Below, piece after piece: positions 28,648 to 38,864 of a stretch of 64,000 nt of DNA. Numbering within the stretch: the first letter of the stretch is position 1; every line of letters starts with the position of its first letter. The stretch comes from Porphyridium purpureum (taxonomy: Eukaryota > Rhodophyta > Bangiophyceae > Porphyridiales > Porphyridiaceae), in the NCBI GenBank assembly GCA_008690995.1, contig VRMN01000004.1, positions 124,001 to 188,000 on the forward strand, in the 5' to 3' direction. Below the pieces are notes generated by a model, which was given only the letters and a program-made list of their open reading frames with translations, did not search any database and was not told the origin of the DNA. The position numbers were made by a program, and so were the translations under genes.

Positions 28648-29705
28648 TGTCACGAACCGTGCTGGCCCAGGACACAGCGGCACACCCAACAGCAAGCCAA
28701 GCGGCACACGCACGCACACAAGCTGGACAATCCACGCAACCAAGAGGAAACACAAGACACCCGCAGCCAACTGGACCTGCGGCAGGCAGGAAACCCGGAA
28801 CCAACGACGCTCACGCACGCTGTTCACACGCAAACAGCCAAGAGCACTCACACACGGGACCGACAGAACCAACCAAGAGCAGACACACGGGAAAGACACA
28901 GCCAACCAAGAGCACACGCACGGAGCAGGCACAGCCAACCAAAAGCACACACACGGAAGACGCGCGTAACGGGGGAACCAGGCGTCCGCTGCCCAACCGG
29001 GATCCCGTTCGGCCACACCTTACGGTGATCCGGGACCCGGGGAGGCGTTGTGGGCAGCCGGGGTTAGCCGGAGGAGGTTGCCTCACCTTTCGGCTTCAAA
29101 CGGCCTATCACTCCTTTATCCGCCCCCGCCCACGTACCACCCCCGGATCCGCTTCCGAACAAGGACCGTCTAATGACGCCTTACCCCAGGGCATCCGCGA
29201 ACCTTCCCCGTTAAACCCCCCGCTCGCTCGCTCGCGCTGTACTCCCGCCGTACCCCCGCCGTACCCCCGCTGTACTCCCGCTGTACCCCCGCTGTACCCC
29301 CGCTCCCTCAACAGGTACCCAAGGCCCGAACACGCTTCCTTGAATACACCTGTTTTTACTTAGATCCACCTTCACCCTTCTGTCTCCCGACCCCCCTCTC
29401 CCCTCCTTGGTTGCCGACCCGCGCGTCTTTTTATACCCATCGCGACCACTGTACCCCCGAGGTACAGTGCCTTGCTGTCGCTGAGTCTAGAACCTTCCAG
29501 AAGGTTCCAGCCACCGCCTGGCTGTACACCCATTCCATACTGGGTGGTCATCGCGCGTCTGGTCCCTAAGGGAAGGGGCCTTCAGGCCTACCACGCGCCC
29601 CCTTGTACACCTACAGTACAGTGGGTCCGGCGCGACCAGGTATCCGGCCACGGACTATGGCTATTTTTTAATCATTTCCTTAACACACGGGCTACTCCCG
29701 TGACA
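28648..29705 (-). repeat. Gypsy LTR 3
   Basis: 1058 bp, TGTCACG...CGTGACA. It serves as the 5' LTR of body B. The AAAG target duplication follows at 29706-29709. Confidence 0.9.
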
Positions 29706-32663
29706 AAAGAGTGCAGTCATGATATCATGCACATGCCAGCGTCTAAAGGTTGTGGTGCGTGCGCGCTCGGTAAAATAACGAGGAAGCGCGCTGTACGCAG
29801 AAAAGATCAACCTGCCGTCGCCTTCAACTTCGCGGTATCGGTGGACCTTGTTGATCCAACCGAGGTGGGCGTCGACGGGACGCGCTGGATGTTTGTTCAT
29901 CGGGACGTGGGCACCGGATGGATTGAGGTCCGAGCTCTGTCAGACAAGCGAGCAGAGTCGGCGCTTGTGGCATTGAAGGAAAGCCAGCGAGGAAAGGGTT
30001 GGCCTCGACTGGTCAAGTCTGATGGCGGTGGTGAGTTCGAGGGAGCCTTCGAAGACACCCTGCGAAATAATTTAGTGGCACACGAGCGCGGCGTGGCGCG
30101 TCGAGCCAACACACATGCCGGTCAAGAGCGCGTTCACCGCGATTTGAATGCAACTCTTCGTGTCCTTTTGTTGCAGTCCGGGCTACCGACGACATGGTTT
30201 GCGTTCGCCGGGAGCTACTGGGCCGTCGCCAGAAACCTCACTTGGACCGGGCGAGCCAGTGATAAAACTCCGTTCGAGAAACGATACGGTCGAGAATGGG
30301 TCGGAACGATTCCACCATTCGGTTGTGGCGTCTCTATATATTCGGAGTTCGCGGAGAAATATGAACCAAACGGCATCTGTGCGGTTGTTGTTGGCATAAA
30401 GGTACCGGAGACGGAAAGGAACGACACAAGTGTTTTGAATGTCTTGGCGGTGCCGGTCGGCGATTTGAGACCCGCGGCAGCTCGTTGGGTGGCGGAATGG
30501 AAGAGTCTACCAGACCATTGGCCGGTGCGTCGATTGGGTCTGAGAGCAGCAGACGAGACACCGGCTCTAGTGCTGTCGCCGGAACGTGGTGATCCGCATG
30601 AATTTACCGGCGTTATGAACGACGCACCTGTGGCACGCGTAGGCAGCCCTGGTGACGGTCGGACATGGAAGCGCGCATGGTCAGAAGAGGAGTGCGCAGC
30701 GGTACGCGATGGTTTCGAACGGCTGGGACCAAAGTGGGCGAGGATCAAGAAAGAAAGTGGCGACATTCTAGTAAGCCGCAGTTCCAAAGACGTGAGGTCC
30801 AAAGCGCAGGCACTCGGCTTGCTAGGTCCGGAGGCGCAAGGTCTCGCGGAGCACCGACGTGGAAAGTCGGGAGCGGCACGCAGAGAGAGAGTGCGCACAG
30901 CGTCGACAGACCTTCACAGCATGGTGCGCGAGGCACTAGTGACTGAGGTCATCGACGCCGAGGAAGCAATGCAATCGCGGCCGGGACGCTTGGCGTTTGA
31001 GAAAGAATTGAAGGCATTGCGGAAGATGGGCGCCTTGCCTTTAGAGAAGGCAATGGAGAAGGCAGACGCAGACAGAGTGCCCGGTTCACAATTTGTGAAG
31101 CTAAAGGCAATTTTTGCGATAAAGAACGCGGAACTGGGCATTGACGCTCGCCGACATAAGTGCCGCTTAGTCGCACAAGGCTGCGTTGTTAAGAACGCAA
31201 ATGGGAGACTTGTGGTAGACCCCTTTGCGTGGGAAAAACCTCCGGGATTGGTCGCTGTCAGGGCAGCAATTAGTGCTGCCATCTTGGAACACGGCGATGA
31301 AGCTGACGGTGGTTTTCTGGACGTGGACAATGCCTACGTCCACGCGAAGTTGGGCGGACCGCCAACCTTTGTCGAGTTGGGCGGGCTTCTACCTTTGTTG
31401 AATGGATGTGTACTTCCGGGAGAGTTCCGAAAGTTAGAGAAGATGTGCAGACCCGTCGTGCGCCTGCCATTCGCTCTGTACGGAATGCCGCGGAGCGGCA
31501 GTGACTTTGGAGCTTTCGCCAGGAAACAATTACTGGGCCTGGGCTGGCGAGAGGTCACCTCTGACAAGAATTTGTATGTGCGACGACGTGGAAAGTACTT
31601 GATGTGGGCGGTTTTATATGTGGACGACGGAGGCGTATTCGGACATCGCCTGGGGGTACGCGCGGCCGTTGACGAATTGAAGAATGTATTCCGAGTGTCT
31701 AAGCAGGTTGAGTACGTTAACGAGGCCAGCAAGAAAAGCCCGGTTCGATTTTTGGGTGTGGGCATCTACAGGGACGCTGAGAGCCATGCGTGGGTTCTTG
31801 ATTCGTGGGAATACGCGAAGCACGTGGTCGCTGACATCGAAGGCACAAAGAAGCGTGCGACGCCGTTGGTTCACCGACCTGAACCAGACAAGGAGGGCAG
31901 CAGCTGCGGGGCCGAATCGCGCAAGAAGCTCGGCCAATTACTATGGCTCGTCCGGACGACAAGACCGGACCTAGCGTTCGCTGTCGGAACCGTAGCGCGG
32001 TGTACGGACAGATGGAGCCAGGAGGCTGAGAAATGTTTGACGGACATATTGCGGTATATTCGGGACACTGCAGATGTGCATCTGGAATACGCGATGCCGC
32101 GAGTGAAAGGCCTCGAGCCCATCATAATTTGTTACTCAGATGCAGATCTCTCCGAGGAGAGATCGACGACGGGTATTTGTGCATACATGTGCGCCGGCGG
32201 AGCCGACCATATTGTAGATTGGTCGAGCAGTCGACAAAGACGAACTGCTACATCTACCGCCGAGTCGGAGCTTATTGCCCTGCATACTGCCGTGCAGCAC
32301 AGAGCGTTCCCACTGGCGACATTCGTTGAAGAATCGCGTGGAAAGTGGCCACGCATGCATATGAAAGTAGACAATGAGACAGCGTTGGGCGCTGTGGAGA
32401 AGGGCTGGAGTGAAAAGATGCTGCATCTTCCCAAGATGCAAAAGATAAGTCTGCGTTGGCTGCATGAGGTCGCAGCCGACGGACTCGCCGTATATGAGCA
32501 CGTGAAAAGCCGCGACAACTTAGCAGACGGTTTTACAAAGATACTGCCCGCGGACGCTTTCAATAAGCAAAAGGCCGGGTGGCACTTGGTTATGAACCCC
32601 AAGTTTGTGGACGTGTCGCGATCTTCGGCGGACACAGCGCAAGGAGGCGCGAGGAAACAATAA
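29706..32663 (+). CDS. Copia-1 integrase, Myb-like segment, reverse transcriptase and RNase H region
   Basis: One long frame emerges from the Gypsy LTR. Integrase core residues are around 29840-30230 (VDLVD, SDGGGEFEG). A Myb/SANT-like stretch follows at about 30661-30831. Reverse transcriptase runs from about 31080 to 31830, with the YVDD catalytic box near 31620. RNase H lies at about 32130-32560 (SDADLSEERSTTG, STAESELIAL). It ends inside the first bases of the 3' LTR. Part of Copia-1. Confidence 0.8.
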   Translation, partial: KECSHDIMHMPASKGCGACALGKITRKRAVRRKDQPAVAFNFAVSVDLVDPTEVGVDGTRWMFVHRDVGTGWIEVRALSDKRAESALVALKESQRGKGWPRLVKSDGGGEFEGAFEDTLRNNLVAHERGVARRANTHAGQERVHRDLNATLRVLLLQSGLPTTWFAFAGSYWAVARNLTWTGRASDKTPFEKRYGREWVGTIPPFGCGVSIYSEFAEKYEPNGICAVVVGIKVPETERNDTSVLNVLAVPVGDLRPAAARWVAEWKSLPDHWPVRRLGLRAADETPALVLSPERGDPHEFTGVMNDAPVARVGSPGDGRTWKRAWSEEECAAVRDGFERLGPKWARIKKESGDILVSRSSKDVRSKAQALGLLGPEAQGLAEHRRGKSGAARRERVRTASTDLHSMVREALVTEVIDAEEAMQSRPGRLAFEKELKALRKMGALPLEKAMEKADADRVPGSQFVKLKAIFAIKNAELGIDARRHKCRLVAQGCVVKNANGRLVVDPFAWEKPPGLVAVRAAISAAILEHGDEADGGFLDVDNAYVHAKLGGPPTFVELGGLLPLLNGCVLPGEFRKLEKMCRPVVRLPFALYGMPRSGSDFGAFARKQLLGLGWREVTSDKNLYVRRRGKYLMWAVLYVDDGGVFGHRLGVRAAVDELKNVFRVSKQVEYVNEASKKSPVRFLGVGIYRDAESHAWVLDSWEYAKHVVADIEGTKKRATPLVHRPEPDKEGSSCGAESRKKLGQLLWLVRTTRPDLAFAVGTVARCTDRWSQEAEKCLTDILRYIRDTADVHLEYAMPRVKGLEPIIICYSDADLSEERSTTGICAYMCAGGADHIVDWSSSRQRRTATSTAESELIALHTAVQHRAFPLATFVEESRGKWPRMHMKVDNETALGAVEKGWSEKMLHLPKMQKISLRWLHEVAADGLAVYEHVKSRDNLADGFTKILPADAFNKQKAGWHLVMNPKFVDVSRSSADTAQGGARKQ
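30661..30831 (+). other. Myb/SANT-like segment within Copia-1 pol
   Basis: Between integrase and reverse transcriptase the frame reads WSEEECAAVRDGFERLGP, then KWARIKKES and SRSSKDVRSKAQAL. The spacing of the two Trp residues and the basic RS..DVR.KA third helix resemble a Myb/SANT or telobox-binding repeat (W.DEE...L..G....G..W..I......R...D...K). Recognised by pattern only; a chance helical resemblance is possible. Confidence 0.45.
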
Positions 32664-33020
32664 GGATTGCGCTTGGTGTTCGCCGCCAGTGCAGAGCACT
32701 TTATAAGTGCTGGTGTGGAGACCGCCGGCGGGCGGCTCTCCAGTTCTTTAGAGGTAAGAGGCTAGAGGCGTGCGGTGGAGTAAAGTGTTTGTTCTCCTTG
32801 TGTGTTGAGAGTTACAAAGCGGGGCGGCAAGATCACGCGTCGGCGTGTGAGCGCCCATCACTCCGTCTAGCCCACCACCGAGCCGGTGGTACGCGCGCGC
32901 ATCCCAAGCGGTCGGCGGAAGGGGAAAGGAAAGGTCACCGCGCGGACTTTGTACGCTGCCGTGAGCTCGTCGCTGCGCCTTAGGGAACTTCGGGGGACTT
33001 TATTTCCCTGAAGTTTCTTA
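32647..33020 (+). repeat. Copia-1 3' LTR
   Basis: Aligns with 14145-14515. A purine-rich tract at about 32638-32655 precedes or overlaps its start. Confidence 0.7.
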
Positions 33021-33060
33021 GGACTGGACTGTACCTGCTCGCCCTCGTTGTTCCTCAACA
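33021..33060 (-). repeat. Copia-2 left LTR, second part
   Basis: The continuation of the left LTR after Copia-1, matching 38726-38765. GGACT at 33021-33025 is the right copy of the Copia-1 target duplication. Confidence 0.75.
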
Positions 33061-33523
33061 CACTCCCCGGCTGTGCTGCTGTCGGAGCATTACCTTCGTG
33101 GAAAGGTTGGTAGCCGAGAAGTTGGTCTCCGAGCCTTCTGAATTGGCTTCCTTGAAGCGGTTTGGTTAGAATGTCACTAACCATGTACTGTGTTCCGCAG
33201 TGCTCGACCTGTAGCTCGCTTCTTTGTATGAGGTCGTGCACGAAAAAGTGCCGAATGTGCATGTGCCGTGCCCGCGCGGAATGAGGCCTACCCCTGCGCA
33301 TCATTGCTATCGCTGACTGGTTGTCTTGCAGCAGAACCGGTGCATCACATTGGTGCCCTTGTTCTCGCAGAAAATTAGTCAGCCACAGGGCGGCTCCAAT
33401 GGCGTCGCTGACTGCAAGGATTTCGGCCTCCGTTGAGTTTTTTACAAGGGCTTTTTGCTTGGAGCTCTTTGCGGTGATGGTGCCGCTGCGTAAGGATACC
33501 GCTGCACCTGTGTGTGACGCCAT
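33061..33523 (-). CDS. Copia-2 RNase H region
   Basis: Recognisable RNase H motifs (KNSTEAEILAVSDAI, QDNQSAIAMM, DILTKPLQ) lie next to the left LTR of Copia-2. Part of a broken element. Confidence 0.7.
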
Positions 33524-35583
33524 TTTGGGTGTACCGCAAATGCTGCGTCAATGGATGCAATAGGCCTGTGTCCGACTTCCAGATTCAGGCCCAGGTCACG
33601 GGTCAAGTTCAAATATTCCAGAACTCGTAACAACTTGGTTGCATCTTCGACTTTTGGGCTCTCCACGCGTGTGATGAGGAAGGCCACCGGCAAGAAGATA
33701 TCAGGCCTGGCTCTCTTAGCAAGATATAAGAGCCTGCACGCCATCGAGTGGTGCGCATTCTTTTTCTCGCCATGGAGCAAGTCGGCGTCTTTGGTGACGA
33801 CAAAAATGTTGGCATCGGCTGGGGTTGGCCTGCTGGTCGTCAGTCCCGCGTCTTCTAAGATACTGTCGATGTATCCGGGCATCCGTATCTTCAAGACGCC
33901 GCGCGTTGCAAAGTCCAGAATCATGCCCAGGTAGTTGAGCTTCCTGCCGCGGTGACTCTCAACATTGTCGAAATCGTGTGATACGTCCTGCAAGAACTCG
34001 TCTATATTATTCTTAGAAGCCGCAGTGATCAGGACGTCATCGACGTGAAGAGCTATTGTCATTTGTCCGGCTCTCCGATTTATGTTCCATATGCAGGGAT
34101 CATAAGCGTTGGGATTGAATCCCATCCTTTTCAGCATTGCGGTGAGTTTGTCATACCAGAGTTTCGCCGCAAGAATTGTTCCGTAGAGAGCTCGCCTGAG
34201 GGACAGTATCATCTCTCCTTTCTGATTCCGGTATTTTGCAGCTTCGGGTACCAGCGCGACAAAGACACCAGAGAGGAAACGGTTGAGCCGAATGTATGTA
34301 GGTGGGTCGCCTGGCATTTCGGCGTGCAGGAATGCACCAGGAAAGTCTGCTGTGGCGACGGAGCGGCCCTCATGGGCTGCTATCGTGGCGACAGCGAGGA
34401 CTGCATCCGTGTGTGCCGTAGGTGAAGCAGGGTCGGGGTAGAGTTCCTTATCTTGCATGTTGCCGCCTGCTACCAGTCGCGCCTTAATCTTTTTCAGTGT
34501 GCCGTCAGGCCATGTCTGCTTTTTCAGCAGCAGATGGGATGGTATGATAAGCTTCCTTTGATTGGAAGAGAGCGATGCCAGGTGCACGGGTTCCATGACA
34601 TTCTTGTCGTGTTTTGTCATTTGGAACATCTCAGACACAATGGCCTTAAGGGCAGCACTCCCGTATTCGCGGACGGCTGCGCGTAGACGGAGGTTCAGGG
34701 CCTTCGCACGTTTGAAAGCCTCGCGGTCGGCGGATTCAGCAGCGCCTTTATGCGTGCGACGTGCTTCTTCGATCCGTCTCTTCGTGACCACCGGTGGCTC
34801 ATCATTCGAATCATCTTCTGGGGCTGGTCGCTTGCTGGGTCGCTTCATGTGGCTTGCTTCTTTGTCGTCGTGCTCTTTCAAGAGCTCCTCCTCACGACGA
34901 GCAAGGAGGTCTAGTCTTCTGTCTATCTCTGCAATCTTCGATCTCGTTAGTTCACGCTTCAGTGCTTGTTCTCTATTGTTAAGTTCTTGCAAGCGTGTGT
35001 CGATATCTCTGATGCGCCGCGACGGGGACGGTTCTTCGTTCGAGTCAAGCGCCGGTAAAGCCGGAGATTTCTTCTGGGCATCCGCCACCTGAACGGTAGG
35101 GCGCAGCGGAGGCAAGTCATCGTCAGGCTGCTGTACCCGCTGGGTATTATATTCACTGAATGCACGGGCTGCACCCTCTTCGACTATACCCTCGGAACTG
35201 CTTATGCCCGTATCTCCTACACGGAGCCGATTCAGCGATTTTGGCGGCGGAGAGCAATCTATTTGCGAATCGTTTCGATCGTTGTCGGGAGTTTTGTCGA
35301 GAGCCTCCCAATGAGGTACTGCATGCACCATTATGTCTTCCACCGTGTCCAGTGGTACAGTGGATACAGTGGGCACACTGTATGGCTGGACAGCCGGATT
35401 CTCGTGTAAAACAATGTCATTCTCGTAATATACAGTTTCGCTTATAAGTGGAGCGATGCCGCTCTGAGGCGGTGGACTTTGATTACTTAAGAACGAAGCG
35501 GGGTTGTCGTCTTGTAGAGCTGGCGCGCCTTCGCAAGGCATGTGTTGGAGAATGGGGGTTTGCATATGGTACAGTGTTAGCAC
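33524..35583 (-). CDS. Copia-2 reverse transcriptase region
   Basis: Reverse transcriptase core with KARLVAGGNMQ, VATADFPGAFL and the catalytic ALHVDDVL box. It is preceded by a long charged, coiled-coil-like linker (Glu/Arg/Lys rich) and a basic nuclear-localisation-like patch. Part of a broken element. Confidence 0.75.
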
Positions 35584-35619
35584 CAGTAGTGTACACAGCA
35601 GTTATCGTAAGTGTAGTGA

Positions 35620-37389
35620 TCAGGCACGTGTCCGGTGACCGCGGGCCGGGTCCCACCCTTGGTCTTCCGCCAAGGAGTGTTTTCGTGGACCGTGCCCGTT
35701 GTACTTGAGTAAAGTGTGCGTCTGCGTTTGTGCTGTGGCGGCCCTCTGCAACTTCGCTGTGTGTGCGGGCTCGGTGTACGTCTGTGTCTCCGCAGCCCGC
35801 CTTGGCCCGCTGTCTCTTCGGGAAGAGGAGATTCCTTTACAAGGCGCTTGGTCGGCGTATGTGCACGTGCCCAGTTCATTGTCTTGCAGCGCGTCGGGCA
35901 ATGTTATGTCCGGGTCAGTCCAGTTGTCATCCTCGTTTGGGGTCTCCTCGTGGCGAGTGGCCGCAACCGAGTTCATGTGCTCAACGGTCTCCAGTGGAGT
36001 GGGCAGCAAGGTCCAGCGTTGGCGGACTGTTGTCCCACCGGTCGCGAGCACGTAGAATTTCCAACTTCCGGCGATGCTTTCGGTTCCGTGGAGAGATATG
36101 CACCCGACTGTTCTCGGTTCCATGGTTTTTGATGTTTTTGCACGGTGAACTTGTGCGTAGGCGCCAAATTCAAGGCGAAGGTCCCGCTTGGCGTCTGGCT
36201 TACGTCCCGTAACGATCTCCTGAGCACTGCACGCGGTATCGTTGGAAACTGTGCTGCTCAACATATTTAGACCTTGCCGACAGAATTCAACGGCTGCGGG
36301 CACGAGCGTGTCAGGGAGCCGAAATGGCAGGGAATGAGTAACGCATCGGACGCGTTCCTTCAAAGTGCGGATCGCTCGTTCTGCGCTCGGGACGGCTTCT
36401 GTCGCAGCTGTGAACTCAGGGATAATACCTTCGTTCATCAATTGAGTGACAATGGCCACAATGCCAGCCTCTCGATCAGATCGTAATTCTTCAATCTTGA
36501 TGCGATGAGCGTACGCGTGGGCAAGCTGCTTGCGCAGCGCATTCCCAATCTCGGCAGCCGACTTGTTGCTGATGGGCGTTGCGTAGATGTACTGCGCAGG
36601 TTTCATGACAGAAACTACAAAAACCCGGCTTCCCAAAAACATCAAATCTGTGTGCAGCACTTGAACACTCCCTGGTGGTGTTGCTGCGGACTCTGGCAGC
36701 GCGGGACTCCTATGACCAGTGCTCTTGCCCTTTATGATGGCCAGGTCCGGCCCCCACAAGTGCATGGCGTTCTCAACGTCGCGAGCGGTAACACCGGCGT
36801 TTAAGAGTGCGCCGTTACGAATGTCCTTTAACACGTGCCTTGACGAAGGGAATGCAAGCCTTCGTGCAAGTTGCTGTACATTTGCGGCCCGCTCTACTTC
36901 GCGTTGAGTAAGTTTGCCCTGCCGGCGTTCAATAAGCTCGGGATTTGTGGAGGTGGTATCAACGAATGCTTGCCGTGGAGTGTGTGAGAAGATATCAAGG
37001 TCACGATCATAGCAACGAAAGACAGCTTTGTTCAAGACTATGCAGGTGTAGATGCTGTCTGCACGTCGCTTGAATGTCAGCGTGTGCCCTTCGGCTGCTG
37101 CTTTGAATTTGTCTTCTGCCTCGTCGTAGTGGACGCTGTATCCATCTGCACGCAGCTTCCCCATTGATAGCACGTTAGCAGTTACATCCTTACAGATGTA
37201 CGCTAACCCAAACACAGTCTCACCGGTTAGACTTACAATCTTTGGCACTGCGGTCGCCTGGATCCCTGACATTTCCATGGGCTGAGTGGCACTCACGTGC
37301 TGGGCCAGCTCTTCATCGCGTAGGATATGCTCGGTCGCGAGCGTGTCCAGGCCCACCTCCAGCTTTCGGAACTCAAATGAGTCCATCAA
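35620..37389 (-). CDS. Copia-2 protease/integrase region
   Basis: Contains the pre-integrase segment (IIKGKSTGHRSP) and the integrase core (VLHTDLMFLG, AERAIRTLKERVR). Part of a broken element. Confidence 0.7.
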   Translation of the reverse strand: MMDSFEFRKLEVGLDTLATEHILRDEELAQHVSATQPMEMSGIQATAVPKIVSLTGETVFGLAYICKDVTANVLSMGKLRADGYSVHYDEAEDKFKAAAEGHTLTFKRRADSIYTCIVLNKAVFRCYDRDLDIFSHTPRQAFVDTTSTNPELIERRQGKLTQREVERAANVQQLARRLAFPSSRHVLKDIRNGALLNAGVTARDVENAMHLWGPDLAIIKGKSTGHRSPALPESAATPPGSVQVLHTDLMFLGSRVFVVSVMKPAQYIYATPISNKSAAEIGNALRKQLAHAYAHRIKIEELRSDREAGIVAIVTQLMNEGIIPEFTAATEAVPSAERAIRTLKERVRCVTHSLPFRLPDTLVPAAVEFCRQGLNMLSSTVSNDTACSAQEIVTGRKPDAKRDLRLEFGAYAQVHRAKTSKTMEPRTVGCISLHGTESIAGSWKFYVLATGGTTVRQRWTLLPTPLETVEHMNSVAATRHEETPNEDDNWTDPDITLPDALQDNELGTCTYADQAPCKGISSSRRDSGPRRAAETQTYTEPAHTAKLQRAATAQTQTHTLLKYNGHGPRKHSLAEDQGWDPARGHRTRA

Positions 37390-37443
37390 TGTGCTGTTAA
37401 CTGTACGTCGCCCGGAGCCTGTGGCAGACTTCGGGCCGCCCCG

Positions 37444-38463
37444 TCATGCTTGGTCGGTACTGGTCTTTTTGGCCTTCGTCTTCTCGTCCAACAGTGCACG
37501 AACCTCTGTCTGAAGTTCACGTAGCAATCGAGCATCGTCCATTGCATTGGCACCTGAAACCCTGCCCCTGCGTGGGCGGAAGCGACGCGACGAGACGAAG
37601 GGCATACTCGCATACTTAGCCTGCTCGTGGTCTTCATCCACTGAACCGGCAAGGTTCGTGTGGAAAACGCGCGCATGCACAGGTCGAGGAGCGCGGTAGT
37701 TGAACTCGACAAGGAATTCGTACGCGGCGTCTGCCGAACCGAGGCTCATGTCGCCGTTGCGATAGTGGGCCACTGCCTCGGCGTAATGTCCGATGTTCAT
37801 CTTCTCGATGAAGATGAGCGCGAGTCGCTCCCTCGACGGGATGGGCTCCCCAACAACTTGCATCGCAACCAGGGATGCATCGAATCGGGTCTTGATTTCC
37901 GGCAACGGCTCACCGACGAGGTACCTCAGCTCTTGCATTTGCTGCAGGGCATGGTACTTGCGCTCGTCCTCGGTCTTGCCACGCGTCAAGTGCATGACGA
38001 TTACCTCTTTCAATAGGGCGAGCGGGTCGTCGCTTGCCTCCTGCAGGCTAACCCACGTCGCTCGTAGTTTCAATGCGGTCTTAGACGTCGCGGATAGCTG
38101 CCGCATCACTAGGCCAAATACTTTTACCTTGGCGACTTTGAAGTCGCTCTGCCATTTGGTCTGTTCCTGAAGACCGAGGCGCATTGCCTCCTTCATGGCG
38201 TATTCTTTCAAGTTTTCGTCCACCTCTGCCGGAACGGCAGGCAAGGAAAGTGCGGGGGGCTGGGGATAGTGTGGCGCACTGCTGCCAAGCTTAAAAATGC
38301 TGGCGATCTCGCCGAACTCGCGGCGGGCGCGCTGCCCGAGGGCTTCCATCCACTTGGCGACATCATCGCCGGACTGCGCCTTTCGCTCGTGGTAGTGCAG
38401 GAGGGGAAGCGAGTCAATCAATCCCTTCTCCCGCGGAGCGCGCGCCATCTTCACCTGTGCCAT
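37444..38463 (-). CDS. Copia-2 gag
   Basis: A 339-residue helical capsid-like frame beginning just inside the right LTR. No zinc knuckle is visible. The gag of Copia-3 shares the same layout (KGLIDSLPLL versus KGVVESLPIL near the start). Confidence 0.65.
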   Translation of the reverse strand: MAQVKMARAPREKGLIDSLPLLHYHERKAQSGDDVAKWMEALGQRARREFGEIASIFKLGSSAPHYPQPPALSLPAVPAEVDENLKEYAMKEAMRLGLQEQTKWQSDFKVAKVKVFGLVMRQLSATSKTALKLRATWVSLQEASDDPLALLKEVIVMHLTRGKTEDERKYHALQQMQELRYLVGEPLPEIKTRFDASLVAMQVVGEPIPSRERLALIFIEKMNIGHYAEAVAHYRNGDMSLGSADAAYEFLVEFNYRAPRPVHARVFHTNLAGSVDEDHEQAKYASMPFVSSRRFRPRRGRVSGANAMDDARLLRELQTEVRALLDEKTKAKKTSTDQA

Positions 38464-38488
38464 TGGAAGTTTCTAAATAACACCTTTG

Positions 38489-38765
38489 TGTAAAAACCTT
38501 CCACTCTTACGAAAGTACACTTCTTTACGAAAGGTCAAAGGTGTAACTTTCACTCCCCTCTTTCTCAGCCCCTACCTAAGACGAATTTACGGAAGGACGG
38601 TCTCTCTGGAAGATGGGTGGCTTAAGTAGTCGGAGGGATGTGAATCGGGGAGCCCGGCGCCGTGATCTCCGGTAGCAGCTTCGGCCTCGTTGCTCTCGCC
38701 GAGCTCCAGGGCTCCGTTGTGTACAGGACTGGACTGTACCTGCTCGCCTTCGTTGTTCCTCAACA
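38489..38765 (-). repeat. Copia-2 right LTR (5' LTR in element sense)
   Basis: 277 bp, TGTAAAAACC...CCTCAACA, followed by the GCGGC target duplication. This intact copy shows the site where Copia-1 entered the other LTR (GTACAGGACTGGACTG). Confidence 0.85.
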
Positions 38766-38864
38766 GCGGCTGACGGAGCGCGTGGGTGCGACCTGTACAT
38801 TCTCCATGAACTGTACTCAAGGAGGTAGAGTGAAATGATAAACCGATAAACCGAATCTGACGTT

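Larger units (their letters stand above)
16267..29705 (-). mobile_element. Tandem pair of chromodomain Gypsy (chromovirus) elements sharing a middle LTR
   Basis: The order along the plus strand is LTR 1, body A, LTR 2, body B, LTR 3, all in minus orientation. LTRs are 1057-1058 bp, beginning TGTCACG and ending CGTGACA. Both bodies are 5133 bp and differ at only a handful of positions. Each has a gag frame with a CCHC knuckle and a 1245-residue pol with protease, reverse transcriptase, RNase H, integrase and a C-terminal chromodomain. Both copies look whole, with no obvious breaks in the long frames. Only one 4-bp target duplication (AAAG) surrounds the set. Near-identity of the LTRs indicates a very recent arrival, the youngest layer of the nest. 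Confidence 0.9.
14145..33020 (+). mobile_element. Copia-1 LTR retrotransposon, nested in the Copia-2 LTR and itself split by Gypsy elements
   Basis: Plus orientation, with LTRs at about 14145-14515 and 32647-33020 that differ at roughly 2-3 percent of positions by eye. It is flanked by a 5-bp duplication (TGACT left, GGACT right, one base diverged). Parts in order: a primer-binding site resembling initiator tRNA-Met, gag with a CCHC knuckle, protease, then (after the inserted Gypsy pair) integrase, a Myb/SANT-like segment, reverse transcriptase and RNase H. Apart from the Gypsy insertion the frames are long, with perhaps one further break near the leader. LTR edges are approximate because they do not show a clear TG...CA. 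Confidence 0.8.
13903..38765 (-). mobile_element. Copia-2 LTR retrotransposon (outer), broken and nested
   Basis: A Copia-type element in minus orientation. LTRs start TGTAAAAACC and end CCTCAACA on the plus strand, with a 5-bp duplication GCGGC on both sides (13898-13902 and 38766-38770). The right LTR is 38489-38765 (277 bp). The left LTR is split by Copia-1. Gag, integrase, reverse transcriptase and RNase H coding regions are recognisable between 33061 and 38463. They lie in several frames, so the element carries about two to three breaks besides the insertion. LTR divergence judged by eye is about 1.5-2 percent, so it is fairly young. The integrase-side motif KGKSTGH resembles diatom/red algal CoDi-like Copia elements. 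Confidence 0.8.
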
